DNA of 64,000 nt from Bordetella genomosp. 11 (GTDB taxonomy: Bacteria > Pseudomonadota > Gammaproteobacteria > Burkholderiales > Burkholderiaceae_B): assembly GCF_002261215.1 (NCBI RefSeq), contig NZ_NEVS01000001.1, forward strand, positions 806,001 through 870,000, written 5' to 3'. Both the position numbers and the translations under genes were made by a program. Below the pieces are notes generated by a model, which ran no database searches, had not been told where the DNA came from, and saw nothing but the letters and a program-made list of their open reading frames with translations. Of the stretch, positions 43,577-51,393 are shown one piece after another; within the stretch, counting starts at the first letter, position 1; each line of letters starts with the position of its first letter.

Positions 43577-44251
43577 CTAGGCGAGTTCGCCCGTACCGTG
43601 GGGCGGCGCGTACATCACCACCAGTGCGGTGGCGGGACCGCCCAGGCTGCGTCCCCGATGCGGCATGCGCGAATCGAAATGCAGCGTGTCGCCGGCTTCC
43701 AGCATGAACTTGTCCATGCCGATCTGCCATTCGACGCGGCCGGACAGAATATGGATGAGTTCTTCGCCGTCGTGCTCGAAGAAAACGTACTTGTCGATCT
43801 GGTCGGGAAACGTGAACAGGAATGGCTGCAGCGCCCTGCCGTGCGTGGCGTTGGACACCGACAGGTAGTCGTAGCCGAAGGCCGTGCCGCCCAGCACCGT
43901 GGGGCGCCTTTCGTTCCTGCGCACCAGGCTGACCCCGCGCCAGTCGTGCACCGGCGCATTGTCGGTCAGCAGGCCGGCGGCCTCCACGCCCAGTACTTCC
44001 GCGATGCGGGTCAGGGTGGCCAGCGGCGGCACCTTCTGGCCGTTTTCGATGCGCGACAGATAGGCCTTGCCGAAGCCCGCTCGTTCGGCCACTTCCGCCA
44101 ATGTCAGCTTGGCTTGCTGGCGCAGGCTACGGATGCGCTCGCCCAGCGCGATGTGCGCCGGGGTTTCGGCGTCAGCGGTGTCCTGCTCGAGCGGAAGGTC
44201 GCTATTCGGGATAGCTTTGCGGCGGGACGATGGTCGACGAACCGGTTTCAT
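43577..44251 (-). CDS. XRE family transcriptional regulator with C-terminal cupin domain
   Basis: This 224-residue repressor-type protein has an XRE helix-turn-helix at about 33-90 (GERIRSLRQQAKLTLAEVAE, then KAYLSRIENGQKVPPL) and a cupin_2 sensor at about 145-215 (EHDGEELIHILSGRVEWQIG, then HFDSRMPHRGRSLGG). Proteins of this type regulate amine, amino-acid or sulfur catabolism. It follows the reductase gene on the same strand. Repeats of GTTTAC/GTTTCC lie 15-53 bases upstream of its start, matching motifs at neighbouring promoters, so autoregulation is likely. Confidence 0.87.
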   Translation of the reverse strand: MKPVRRPSSRRKAIPNSDLPLEQDTADAETPAHIALGERIRSLRQQAKLTLAEVAERAGFGKAYLSRIENGQKVPPLATLTRIAEVLGVEAAGLLTDNAPVHDWRGVSLVRRNERRPTVLGGTAFGYDYLSVSNATHGRALQPFLFTFPDQIDKYVFFEHDGEELIHILSGRVEWQIGMDKFMLEAGDTLHFDSRMPHRGRSLGGPATALVVMYAPPHGTGELA

Positions 44252-44265
44252 TGGCCTGAAGTCAC

Positions 44266-44304
44266 GTTTACTGCCTGGTACCGGAGTTTACCGCCTATGT
44301 TTCC
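44266..44304. promoter_or_regulatory. Candidate XRE-cupin operator array before the regulator gene
   Basis: Half-sites GTTTAC (44266-44271), GTTTAC (44286-44291) and GTTTCC (44299-44304) occur just upstream of the XRE start. The first is followed after 5 bases by GGTACC, resembling GTTTCC-N5-GGAAAC. The first two share GTTTAC-N-GCCT and are 20 bases apart. The array also overlaps the end of the upstream reductase gene. Confidence 0.5.
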
Positions 44305-44306
44305 CG

Positions 44307-45257
44307 TCAAAGATCGAGTGTGACGCCGACGCGCGCGCGCGACACGCACAGGGCCATTTTTTCCTGCCGCTGGGATGCGCTCAGGAATGCGTCGCGATGC
44401 AGCACCGTGCCGTCGGTGTAGGCGCAGACGCAGGCCCCGCACACGCCCATTTCACAGGAAGAAGGCAAGCCGTGGCCCTGCCGCCGAAGCACATCCAGGG
44501 CTGACTCGTTCGCCGGCACCCGCAGCGTCGCGCCCGTCGAGGCAATGCGGATGTCGAAAGGCTCGGGCTTGAAGTTTTCGTCCAGGGCGGCTTCGAACAC
44601 TTCGAAATGCACCTGGGATTCAGGCCAATGCGCGGTGGCCGCGCGCACCGCCGCGATCAGGCTGGCGGGTCCGCAGCAATAGACGTGGGTGCCATCGGCG
44701 GGGTCGCCCAGGGTGGCGGCATCGAAGCGGCTCCCGCCGGGGTCGCCGCTGAACCAGGTGGCCAGGCCGCCGTCGCCGCACAGGCTTTGCAGCGTGTCGA
44801 GCAGCGGTGCCGCCGTGCGCTGCCGTGCGCAGTAATGCAGCAGGAAATCCTGGCCTTGGGCACGTGCCTGCCAGGCCAGCGAGATGAAAGGCGTAATGCC
44901 GATGCCGCCAGCCACGAAAATATGGCGGCTGGCCTCCGCCGCCAGCGGGAAATTACTGCGCGGCGCGCTGACGGGCAGTACCAGCCCCGGCCTGGCGTGC
45001 TCGTGCAGCCAGCGCGATCCGCCGCGCCCGGCGTCGCTGCGCTTGACCGCGATCGTGTAGTGCGCGGTCTGCCGTGGATCGCCGCAAAGCGAATACTGGC
45101 GGATCTTGCCGCCCGGGATATGCACGTCCACGTGCGCGCCGGCCGGCGCCCGCGGCAGGGCGGGACGGTGCGGATGGACGAAGCGGATGATCTTGATGCC
45201 CGCGGCGTCTTGCGACACCTCGGACACCTGCAGCTTCATAATGATGCGGGCGGACAT
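44307..45257 (-). CDS. Vanillate-demethylase-reductase-type flavoprotein with [2Fe-2S] domain (VanB-like)
   Basis: This 316-residue electron-transfer protein has an N-terminal FAD/NAD(P)H reductase part (PGGKIRQYSLCGDPRQ, then FVAGGIGITPFISLAWQARA and VYCCGPASLI) and a C-terminal plant-type ferredoxin with the cysteine motif SSCEMGVCGACVCAY and a final ALCVSRA. VanB-type reductases normally serve Rieske oxygenases, but none is encoded here; a MOSC protein is encoded directly upstream instead. I start it at 45257, where GGAG is 6 bases away; an ATG at 45269, nearly touching the MOSC stop, is the alternative. Confidence 0.86.
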   Translation of the reverse strand: MSARIIMKLQVSEVSQDAAGIKIIRFVHPHRPALPRAPAGAHVDVHIPGGKIRQYSLCGDPRQTAHYTIAVKRSDAGRGGSRWLHEHARPGLVLPVSAPRSNFPLAAEASRHIFVAGGIGITPFISLAWQARAQGQDFLLHYCARQRTAAPLLDTLQSLCGDGGLATWFSGDPGGSRFDAATLGDPADGTHVYCCGPASLIAAVRAATAHWPESQVHFEVFEAALDENFKPEPFDIRIASTGATLRVPANESALDVLRRQGHGLPSSCEMGVCGACVCAYTDGTVLHRDAFLSASQRQEKMALCVSRARVGVTLDL

Positions 45258-45271
45258 GGACGGCTCCATGG

Positions 45272-45763
45272 TCAATCCAGCGGTTCGATCGCATCGCCGG
45301 GGGCGATCCAGCCGCCTTGTTCGATGGCGCAGTTCAGTCCGGAACGGTTGTAAAGCGGCAGGTATAGCGGCATGCCCAACAGCTCTTCCAGATATTTGCA
45401 CGGAAAGTTCATGCGGCCGCCGCGCAGGATGGTGTTGCCCACGCGGAAGCGCTTGCCGACCAAGTGGTCCAGCGGCACCCCGCTGACCGTCAGGTTGCGG
45501 CGGTGTTCTTCCGGCCTGAGGATGATGGGGCCCGCCTGCAGGGGCGGATCGTTGCGAGCCAGCGCATCCAGCACCTCCGCGGCGAACAGCGTCACCTCGC
45601 GGATGTCCGGCTTGGGCGAGTAGGTGCCGGTTCCCAGGAAATACCGGTCGCCGACGATGCCTTTGCCCGCGATGAGCTCGGCGCGCTGCAGCTCCTCCAT
45701 TTCGTAGGAAGCCGCGGGGGCGATATGAATGTGCAACAGGCGGCCGCCCGTCCATGTCGTCAT
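45272..45763 (-). CDS. MOSC domain protein
   Basis: This 163-residue protein is a single MOSC domain (HIHIAPAASYEMEELQRAELIAGKGIVGDRYF, quoted in part; IILRPEEHRRNLTVSGVPLDHLVGKRF; NFPCKYLEELLG with a conserved cysteine). MOSC proteins bind a molybdenum cofactor or act as sulfur carriers; YcbX/mARC relatives reduce N-hydroxylated compounds with help from a ferredoxin-type partner. The [2Fe-2S] reductase encoded 15 bases on could supply the electrons. RidA is encoded 2 bases before. The reaction is inferred. Confidence 0.83.
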   Translation of the reverse strand: MTTWTGGRLLHIHIAPAASYEMEELQRAELIAGKGIVGDRYFLGTGTYSPKPDIREVTLFAAEVLDALARNDPPLQAGPIILRPEEHRRNLTVSGVPLDHLVGKRFRVGNTILRGGRMNFPCKYLEELLGMPLYLPLYNRSGLNCAIEQGGWIAPGDAIEPLD

Positions 45764-45765
45764 TG

Positions 45766-46164
45766 TCAGGTCCTCTCTTGGTTCGACACCGCGGCGATGG
45801 CCTCGATCTCTACCAGTACGTCGCGCGGCAGGCGGGCGACTTCGATCGTGGAGCGCGCGGGTACGGCGCCGGGGAAGAACGATGCGTAGACCTCGTTCAT
45901 CGCGGCGAACTGGTTCATGTCCTTCAGGAACACGGTCGTCTTGACGACGCTGGCCAGCGAAGCGCCGCCGGCGTGCAGGACGGCCCGGACGTTGGCAAGC
46001 GATTGCCGCGTCTGGGCCTGCACCCCGTCGGGGATGGCGCCGGTCGCGGGATCGATGGGTAACTGGCCCGAGCAGAACACCAGGTCGTTCAGGCGTACGC
46101 CCTGGGCGTAGGGGCCCACCGCGGCGGGCGCCTCGGCGGTCTGCAGGGGAAGCGGCTGGGTCAT
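45766..46164 (-). CDS. RidA family enamine/imine deaminase
   Basis: This 132-residue protein is a RidA (YjgF/YER057c/UK114) member: GPYAQGVRLNDLVFCSGQLPIDP, then LHAGGASLASVVKTTVFLKDM and the catalytic arginine and glutamate in PARSTIEVARLPRD. RidA hydrolyses reactive 2-aminoacrylate and other enamines or imines to keto acids and ammonia. It leads the RidA-MOSC-reductase unit and has a palindromic candidate operator 50-68 bases upstream. Confidence 0.9.
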   Translation of the reverse strand: MTQPLPLQTAEAPAAVGPYAQGVRLNDLVFCSGQLPIDPATGAIPDGVQAQTRQSLANVRAVLHAGGASLASVVKTTVFLKDMNQFAAMNEVYASFFPGAVPARSTIEVARLPRDVLVEIEAIAAVSNQERT

Positions 46165-46213
46165 GGCGGCTTATTCCTTGAGGTCTGGAGGGCCGGCGAA
46201 TTATACCGGCGAA

Positions 46214-46232
46214 AGTTTCCTGTGGGGAAACT
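46214..46232. promoter_or_regulatory. Candidate XRE-cupin operator before ridA
   Basis: AGTTTCC-TGTGG-GGAAACT is a perfect 7-bp inverted repeat with a 5-base spacer. It is the clearest copy of the motif shared by four promoters in this cluster. Confidence 0.62.
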
Positions 46233-46285
46233 CTAGTTTAGCGGGAAAAAGGTTGCACGTTGCGGGCTGGCAGCGGTCGCGCATG

Positions 46286-47605
46286 CTAGCCGTGGCCGAT
46301 GGGCGTGTCTTTCGTTTCCCGCGCAAACAGCGCGGCGACCAGCGTGATCAGGGCCACGCCGATCAGCAGCACGGAAACCCCGGTGGTGCCGCCGAATTTC
46401 TCGACCAGCAGCGTCGCGAATACCGGCGTGAGCCCGCCGCCGATGGCCGCGGACACCTGAAAGCCGAACGAGGCGCCGGTGTAGCGCGAGCGCGCGCCGA
46501 ACAATTCGGGAAAATAGGTGGCTTCGACGCCGAACATCAGGCCCTGGCCCAGTATCAACCCCAGGGCCACCGCGCAGAAGACCAGTGTCGGATCCTTTGT
46601 GTCCATCATCCAGAAAAGCGGGAAGGCGAACACGATGGTGAATGCGGTGCCTATGAAAAACATGGGGCGCCGGCCGATGCGATCGGATAGATGTCCGAAG
46701 AAGGGAATGGCCGCCACTTCGATGATGGAAGCAAGCAGGATGGCATTCAGCATGGACGTGCGGGACAAGCCCAGGCGGGTGGTCGCGTAGACCACCAGGA
46801 AAACAGTCAGCAGGTAAACCCAGGAAACCTCGCACAGCTTGAGCCCGATGGCGACCACGAACTCCCTGCGGTTGCGGCCTATCGCTTCGGCCAGCGGATT
46901 GCGCGAGATTTCATTGCGCGCTTTCATTTCCAGGAATACCGGCGATTCGCTGACGCGGTGCCGGATGAAGGCGCCGATGGCCACCAGCACGATGCTGGCC
47001 AGGAAGGGTATGCGCCATCCCCAGGACAGCAGCGCCTGTTCGGGCAGGGCGGAAATAGCGCTGTAGGCGGCGGTGGACAGGATCAAGCCGATCGGGAAGC
47101 CGGTCTGCACCAGGCTGCCGCACAGGCCGCGCCGATGCGCCGGCGCATGTTCCACCACCATCAGTGCCGCGCCGCCCCATTCGCCGCCCAGGCCTATGCC
47201 CTGGACGACGCGCAGCGTCACCAGCAGGATGGGCGCCCAGATGCCTATGCTGTCGTAGGTCGGCAGCAGGCCGATGGCGAAGGTGGCCAGGCCCATGATC
47301 GCCAGGGTAAGCAGCAGCATGGACTTGCGGCCCAGTCGATCGCCCATGTAACCGAACAGGGCGCCGCCGAAGGGGCGGGCGAAGAAGCCCACCGCGGCGC
47401 TGCCCAGCGCGGCCAGGGTGCCCACGAAGGGATCGGCGGCGGGGAAGAAAAGCTTGTTGAACACGAGCGCCGCCGCCGTGCCATAGATCAGGAAGTCGTA
47501 CCACTCGATGATCGTGCCTATGGAGCTTGCGAAGACGACACGGGTAAGCTCGGATGAACGGGATGCGTTCTTGGATAAGGGTGGGACCGCTGCGGTTTGG
47601 CTCAC
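46286..47605 (-). CDS. MFS transporter, metabolite:H+ symporter (MHS) family
   Basis: This 439-residue, 12-helix transporter has the MHS-family start (FASSIGTIIEWYDFLIYGTAAAL) and motif A (GYMGDRLGRKSMLLLTL). MHS members such as ShiA, KgtP and ProP import carboxylates or compatible solutes with protons, so uptake is likely; substrate unknown. I choose a GTG start at 47605 because GGGAG sits 7 bases upstream; a TTG at 47632 is the other option. Three GTTTCC half-sites lie 19-47 bases upstream. Confidence 0.85.
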   Translation of the reverse strand: MSQTAAVPPLSKNASRSSELTRVVFASSIGTIIEWYDFLIYGTAAALVFNKLFFPAADPFVGTLAALGSAAVGFFARPFGGALFGYMGDRLGRKSMLLLTLAIMGLATFAIGLLPTYDSIGIWAPILLVTLRVVQGIGLGGEWGGAALMVVEHAPAHRRGLCGSLVQTGFPIGLILSTAAYSAISALPEQALLSWGWRIPFLASIVLVAIGAFIRHRVSESPVFLEMKARNEISRNPLAEAIGRNRREFVVAIGLKLCEVSWVYLLTVFLVVYATTRLGLSRTSMLNAILLASIIEVAAIPFFGHLSDRIGRRPMFFIGTAFTIVFAFPLFWMMDTKDPTLVFCAVALGLILGQGLMFGVEATYFPELFGARSRYTGASFGFQVSAAIGGGLTPVFATLLVEKFGGTTGVSVLLIGVALITLVAALFARETKDTPIGHG

Positions 47606-47623
47606 GATGGTGCTCCCAGGTTG

Positions 47624-47651
47624 GTTTCCCAAAAGTTTCCTACGAGTTTCC
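47624..47651. promoter_or_regulatory. Three GTTTCC half-sites at 11-bp period before the MFS gene
   Basis: GTTTCC occurs at 47624-47629, 47635-47640 and 47646-47651, each separated by 5 bases. The spacer is the same as in the ridA palindrome, and the period is one helical turn, so a bound protein would meet all sites on one face of the DNA. Confidence 0.55.
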
Positions 47652-47845
47652 CATTAAGCAATACGTGTGCCAGTTTTTCTACGCGTGCGCACACTGCCGT
47701 TCCCCGCTGGCGAGGCAGCGGAGCGTTTGCGCTGCATCGAAATAATGCGGTTTCGCACGGATATGGTGCGCGCTCCAGGGGCTACAACGGTGCCTCCGGC
47801 GCTATGGACGGCATCCCTGGCGGCCGGCGTTTGGCCTCTATATAC

Positions 47846-47862
47846 TGTTTCCCGATAGAAAA
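47846..47862. promoter_or_regulatory. Candidate XRE-cupin operator before the DJ-1/PfpI gene
   Basis: GTTTCC-CGATA-GAAAAC has the same 6-5-6 plan as the ridA site with one mismatch, 34 bases upstream of the gene start. Confidence 0.55.
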
Positions 47863-47896
47863 CTAATCTGCCATTGACCTCCGGAGAGCGTCCATC

Positions 47897-48562
47897 ATGG
47901 AAGTCAGTTTCCTGCTTTATTCCGGCGTCGAACCCATCGACCTGGCGGCGATCGGCGTGATTTCCATGGCCAGGCGCATCATCCCGGAGGTCTCCTATCA
48001 GACGCTGTCGGTACGGGAGGGGCCGGTCACCCTGGCGAACGGCTTGAACGTCTGTCCGGATCGACCGGTCGCCGATGTCGGGCAACTGGATGTGTTGCTT
48101 GTCCCCGGCGGCCCGGGCTGGCGAACGGCCGCTGCCGATCCCGAAATCCTGTCCTTTATCCGTCGCATGCACGGAGCCTGCACGCTGGCCTCGGCCTGCA
48201 CGGGCGCCATGATCCTGGCCGCGGCCGGCGTGCTGGACGGGCGCCGCGCGACGACCAAGGTCCAGGTCGTGCCGCCGGAACAGGCCCCGCTGCATGAGCT
48301 GTCCGCGGTTTACCCGACCGTCGTCGCCGAGCATGCGCTCCTGGTGGACGACGGCGACCTGATCACCGGCGGCGGCGTCACCCTCTGCATAGACCTGGTT
48401 CTTTATCTTCTGGCCCGACGCTACGGGGAACCCGCCGCCGCGGAAGTCGCCCGCATCATGGAATACACCGCCGCCCACGCCGCCAACCGGTCGCGGTTGC
48501 CGGTGGTGTCGACTCAGGGCGGCACTCGCCGGCGCACGAGTGATCCGGTGCCGTTACGGTGA
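47897..48562 (+). CDS. DJ-1/PfpI family protein
   Basis: This 221-residue protein has a class I glutamine amidotransferase-like fold with the nucleophile elbow SACTGAMILAAAG (Cys in TLASACTGA) and the VLLVPGGPGWRT loop. It resembles the sensory half of GATase1-AraC regulators and isonitrile-hydratase-like proteins, but no DNA-binding part is attached. It is divergent from the MHS transporter. Members include isonitrile hydratase, glyoxalase III and chaperone-like proteins; which applies is unclear. Confidence 0.82.
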   Translation: MEVSFLLYSGVEPIDLAAIGVISMARRIIPEVSYQTLSVREGPVTLANGLNVCPDRPVADVGQLDVLLVPGGPGWRTAAADPEILSFIRRMHGACTLASACTGAMILAAAGVLDGRRATTKVQVVPPEQAPLHELSAVYPTVVAEHALLVDDGDLITGGGVTLCIDLVLYLLARRYGEPAAAEVARIMEYTAAHAANRSRLPVVSTQGGTRRRTSDPVPLR

Positions 48563-48720
48563 TCGCTTCTTTCCCGAACGACGCCCGGGATGGCATGGGG
48601 GTATTGCGGGTACTGGTAGAGCCGCTCATCTTGCTGGCGCGGAGACGATGCAAAAGAATGTCGGGCCCTGGCGCGCGCGCCCGCCGTCCGCGCCTGTCAT
48701 CGTCAAGGAGATAGTCCGCC

Positions 48721-49350
48721 ATGCGCATCGCCCTTTTGCACAGTATCGAGACCAACCCGGCGGTATTCGACCGTGTCGCCGCCACCTTTGGGCCGCCAGC
48801 CCTCGCATTGCGGCATGAGATCCGCGTCGACTTGCGCGAGGCCATGCAGCGCGAGGGTGGGCAGGCGCCGCGGATCCAGGCTTGCCTGCGGTCGTTGGCC
48901 GCCGAGGCCGACGCCGTTATCGTGACGTGCGCGATGCTCGGTGCCGCGGTCGATGACACCGCAGCCATGGGCGTGCCGATCGTACGCGCCGATAAATCGC
49001 TGGCGCAAGCCGCGATGGCGCAGGGCGGGGACGTCACGGTGATCTGCGCCGCCGCGTCCGCCGTGGATGCAACCCGGCGCCTGTTCGCGGCCCACGCGCC
49101 CGCGGCCGGGTCGACGGTGACGGTCCGTCATATCCCTGAAATATGGGATTTGTACCTGCAGGGCGATGTGCCGGCGGCGCTGGCCCGCACGGCGCTGGCG
49201 GCCGACGCCGCGTATGAATCGGGCGCCGATGTCGTGGCGTTCGCCCATCCCTGGATGGCCGACGCGGCGCGGCCCGCGGCCGACGGACGCAGGCCGCTGG
49301 ACAGCGCGCATGCGGCGCTTCGCACCGCCTTGTCCGGCGGCGGGAAATAG
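48721..49350 (+). CDS. Asp/Glu/hydantoin racemase-like protein
   Basis: This 209-residue protein looks like the Asp/Glu racemase superfamily: start MRIALLHSIETNPAVFDRV, first active-site cysteine in VIVTCAMLGAAVDD and VPIVRADKSLAQAAMAQGG. In the place of the second catalytic cysteine I read ADVVAFAHPWMADAA, with no cysteine, so two-base racemisation is doubtful; a decarboxylase or isomerase-like activity is possible. It follows the DJ-1 gene by 158 bases on the same strand. Family call moderate, function unknown. Confidence 0.6.
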   Translation: MRIALLHSIETNPAVFDRVAATFGPPALALRHEIRVDLREAMQREGGQAPRIQACLRSLAAEADAVIVTCAMLGAAVDDTAAMGVPIVRADKSLAQAAMAQGGDVTVICAAASAVDATRRLFAAHAPAAGSTVTVRHIPEIWDLYLQGDVPAALARTALAADAAYESGADVVAFAHPWMADAARPAADGRRPLDSAHAALRTALSGGGK

Positions 49351-49551
49351 AGCGGCGGCCCGAACGCGGATGACGTTTCACGGCGTTGTCATCGCGCGCC
49401 GGATTACCCCGTTTTGTGAAAAATTGATTTGCGTTGCTAGGGTTTATCCGGAGGCCGCGCGCGCGCAGAATCCCGGCCATACAGAAGGGCAGCGAACCGC
49501 ATCGGCACCGCCGTGGTGTCATCGCTGACCCAACCGGACGAGGAGTACGCC

Positions 49552-49869
49552 ATGAAAGCCACGACTATTGTTTCCGCCTTGATTCTATCGGCCGCCGCCA
49601 TGGGCGTCGCGCAGGCGCAGACCACGCCCTTCCAGGGCGTCTACGGCAAGCAATACAGCAATGTGACCCGCGATCAAGTGGTGCAGGAGATGCACGCGGC
49701 CCGCGCTGCGGGAATGAACAGCAACGAAGAGATGGATAACCGGCCCTTCACGGCGCAACAGGAAAGCAATGCCGCCCAGCCCAATGTGGCGACTTCCACG
49801 GATCGCGATCCGAGCGGGCTGGCGCACATGAAGTTCGGCGACACCGACAACATGCCGTTCCAAGGTTGA
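49552..49869 (+). CDS. Small secreted protein, DUF4148-like
   Basis: This 105-residue protein starts with a signal peptide (MKATTIVSALILSAAAMGVAQAQ) and has NVTRDQVVQEMHAARAAGMN, resembling the DUF4148 pattern common in Bordetella and Burkholderia. The sequences TPFQG and MPFQG frame the mature protein at both ends. GAGGAG at 49539-49544 gives a strong ribosome-binding site. Function unknown; likely periplasmic. Confidence 0.72.
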   Translation: MKATTIVSALILSAAAMGVAQAQTTPFQGVYGKQYSNVTRDQVVQEMHAARAAGMNSNEEMDNRPFTAQQESNAAQPNVATSTDRDPSGLAHMKFGDTDNMPFQG

Positions 49870-49924
49870 TCCGGCGTACCGGCTTCGGGCGGCTTCGCCA
49901 CGCGGGCCCACCGGAGCCGACGCC

Positions 49925-49946
49925 GCGCCGGCATGGATGCCGGCGC
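49925..49946. terminator. Hairpin between convergent genes (possible two-way terminator)
   Basis: Arms GCGCCGGCAT (49925-49934) and ATGCCGGCGC (49937-49946) form a 10-bp perfect stem between the small secreted protein gene and the murA-like gene. No T-run, so termination is possible only. Confidence 0.4.
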
Positions 49947-49975
49947 ACGTCCGTCGTTCTGCGGAACTGCCTGTC

Positions 49976-51277
49976 TTATTCGCTTTTGGTCCATTCGACA
50001 TTCGCCCCGACCGACCTCAGGTTTTCCACGAAGTTGGGATGGGCGCGCCGGATAGGCAGCGCATTGGTGATTTCGGAACGGCCCTCGATACTCGCGGCGA
50101 CCATCAGCAGCGCGATGGCAACGCGGATGATGTAGGGGCTTTCCACCTTGGCCGGACTCAGGCGCAGTCCACCGAAGGTGATCAGGCGGTGCGGATCGGA
50201 CAGGAAAACGTGCGCGCCGAATTTGGAGAGCTCGACGGACCATCCCATGGCGCCGTCGTATACCTTGTTCCAGAACATCGCGCTGCCTTCGGCCTGGACG
50301 CCCAGCGCAATGAAGATCGGCAACAGGTCGACCGGCAGGTAGGGCCACGGTGCCGCTTCGACCTTGGTCAGGATGTTCTGCGTGAAGGGCTTGCGTACGC
50401 GCAACGGGCCTTCGCGGCGGGCGTGCGACCAGCCGTCGCGATGCTCCACGTCCACGCCGAATTTCGCGAAAGTCCGGTCGATCAGCGGGAACTGTTCGGG
50501 CGCGGTATTCCTGACGGCGATATCGCCGCCGGTAATCGCGCCCAGCGCCAGGAAGGTCGCGATTTCGTGGAAGTCCTCGCTGAAGCGGAATTCGCCGCCG
50601 CCCAGTCCGCTGCCGCCTTCCACGGCCAGGCGCGATGTGCCGATACCGTCGATGGAGGCGCCCAGCATCGACAGGAAACGGCAAAACTCCTGCACGTGCG
50701 GTTCGGATGCCGCGTTGACCAGGGTCGATGTGCCGCCGGCGGATACCGCGCAGAGGACGAAGTTTTCCGTGGTCGTTACGGATGCATAGTCCAGCCAATG
50801 ATGGTTGGCCACCATGCGGCCGGCCGCGCGCACGATGAGCGAGTCCGGCGTCCGTTCGATGATGGCGCCGAAGCGCTCGAACACCTCGACGTGCGGGTCG
50901 ATCTCTCGCACGCCGAGTGTGCATCCTTTTACATCGTTCTCCAGCCGCGCCACGCCGAACCGCGCCAATAGCGGCGGCACCAGCATGATGGAGGAACGCA
51001 TTTCCTCCGGCAGCTTGTGCACGGCGGGATCGAACGCGGTCGCGCGGTGATGCAGGTCGAGGATGCCGGTGGCGAAGTCGACGGACACGTCGCTACCCAG
51101 CGTGCGGAAGATATCCAGGATCTTCTTGACGTCGGTGATCTCGGGTACCCCGACCAGGCGCAGGGGCCGGTCGGTCAGCAGGGTGGCGCACAGGATGGGC
51201 AGGACGGCGTTCTTGTTGGCGGACGGCACGATCTCGCCGCGTAGAGGAAGGCCGCCGTGCACGATCAGGTTGGACAT
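49976..51277 (-). CDS. Divergent MurA-like enolpyruvyl transferase (UDP-GlcNAc 1-carboxyvinyltransferase family)
   Basis: This 433-residue protein has the MurA plan: substrate lysine and asparagine in PSANKNAVLPIL (Lys22, Asn23), EEMRSSIMLVPPLLARFG, and the catalytic-loop cysteine in VKGCTLGVREIDPH (Cys119), and a late aspartate in YLPVDLLPIF. Several segments depart from ordinary MurA, for example DFHEIATFLALGAITGG in place of the usual DRIEAGTFL-type motif. It is thus a probable second MurA or an enolpyruvyl transferase with another role. It stands alone, away from cell-wall genes, and divergent from an efflux operon. Confidence 0.8.
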   Translation of the reverse strand: MSNLIVHGGLPLRGEIVPSANKNAVLPILCATLLTDRPLRLVGVPEITDVKKILDIFRTLGSDVSVDFATGILDLHHRATAFDPAVHKLPEEMRSSIMLVPPLLARFGVARLENDVKGCTLGVREIDPHVEVFERFGAIIERTPDSLIVRAAGRMVANHHWLDYASVTTTENFVLCAVSAGGTSTLVNAASEPHVQEFCRFLSMLGASIDGIGTSRLAVEGGSGLGGGEFRFSEDFHEIATFLALGAITGGDIAVRNTAPEQFPLIDRTFAKFGVDVEHRDGWSHARREGPLRVRKPFTQNILTKVEAAPWPYLPVDLLPIFIALGVQAEGSAMFWNKVYDGAMGWSVELSKFGAHVFLSDPHRLITFGGLRLSPAKVESPYIIRVAIALLMVAASIEGRSEITNALPIRRAHPNFVENLRSVGANVEWTKSE

Positions 51278-51393
51278 AGTGGAAAGGGATAGGCGCTGTC
51301 GAATGCGAGGCGCCTATCATGCCACGGGAAAAGTTGGACGCGAAAGGCACGGTCCTTGCTGTCGCGGCGTGCTCAACCCATGGCACATTCCGT

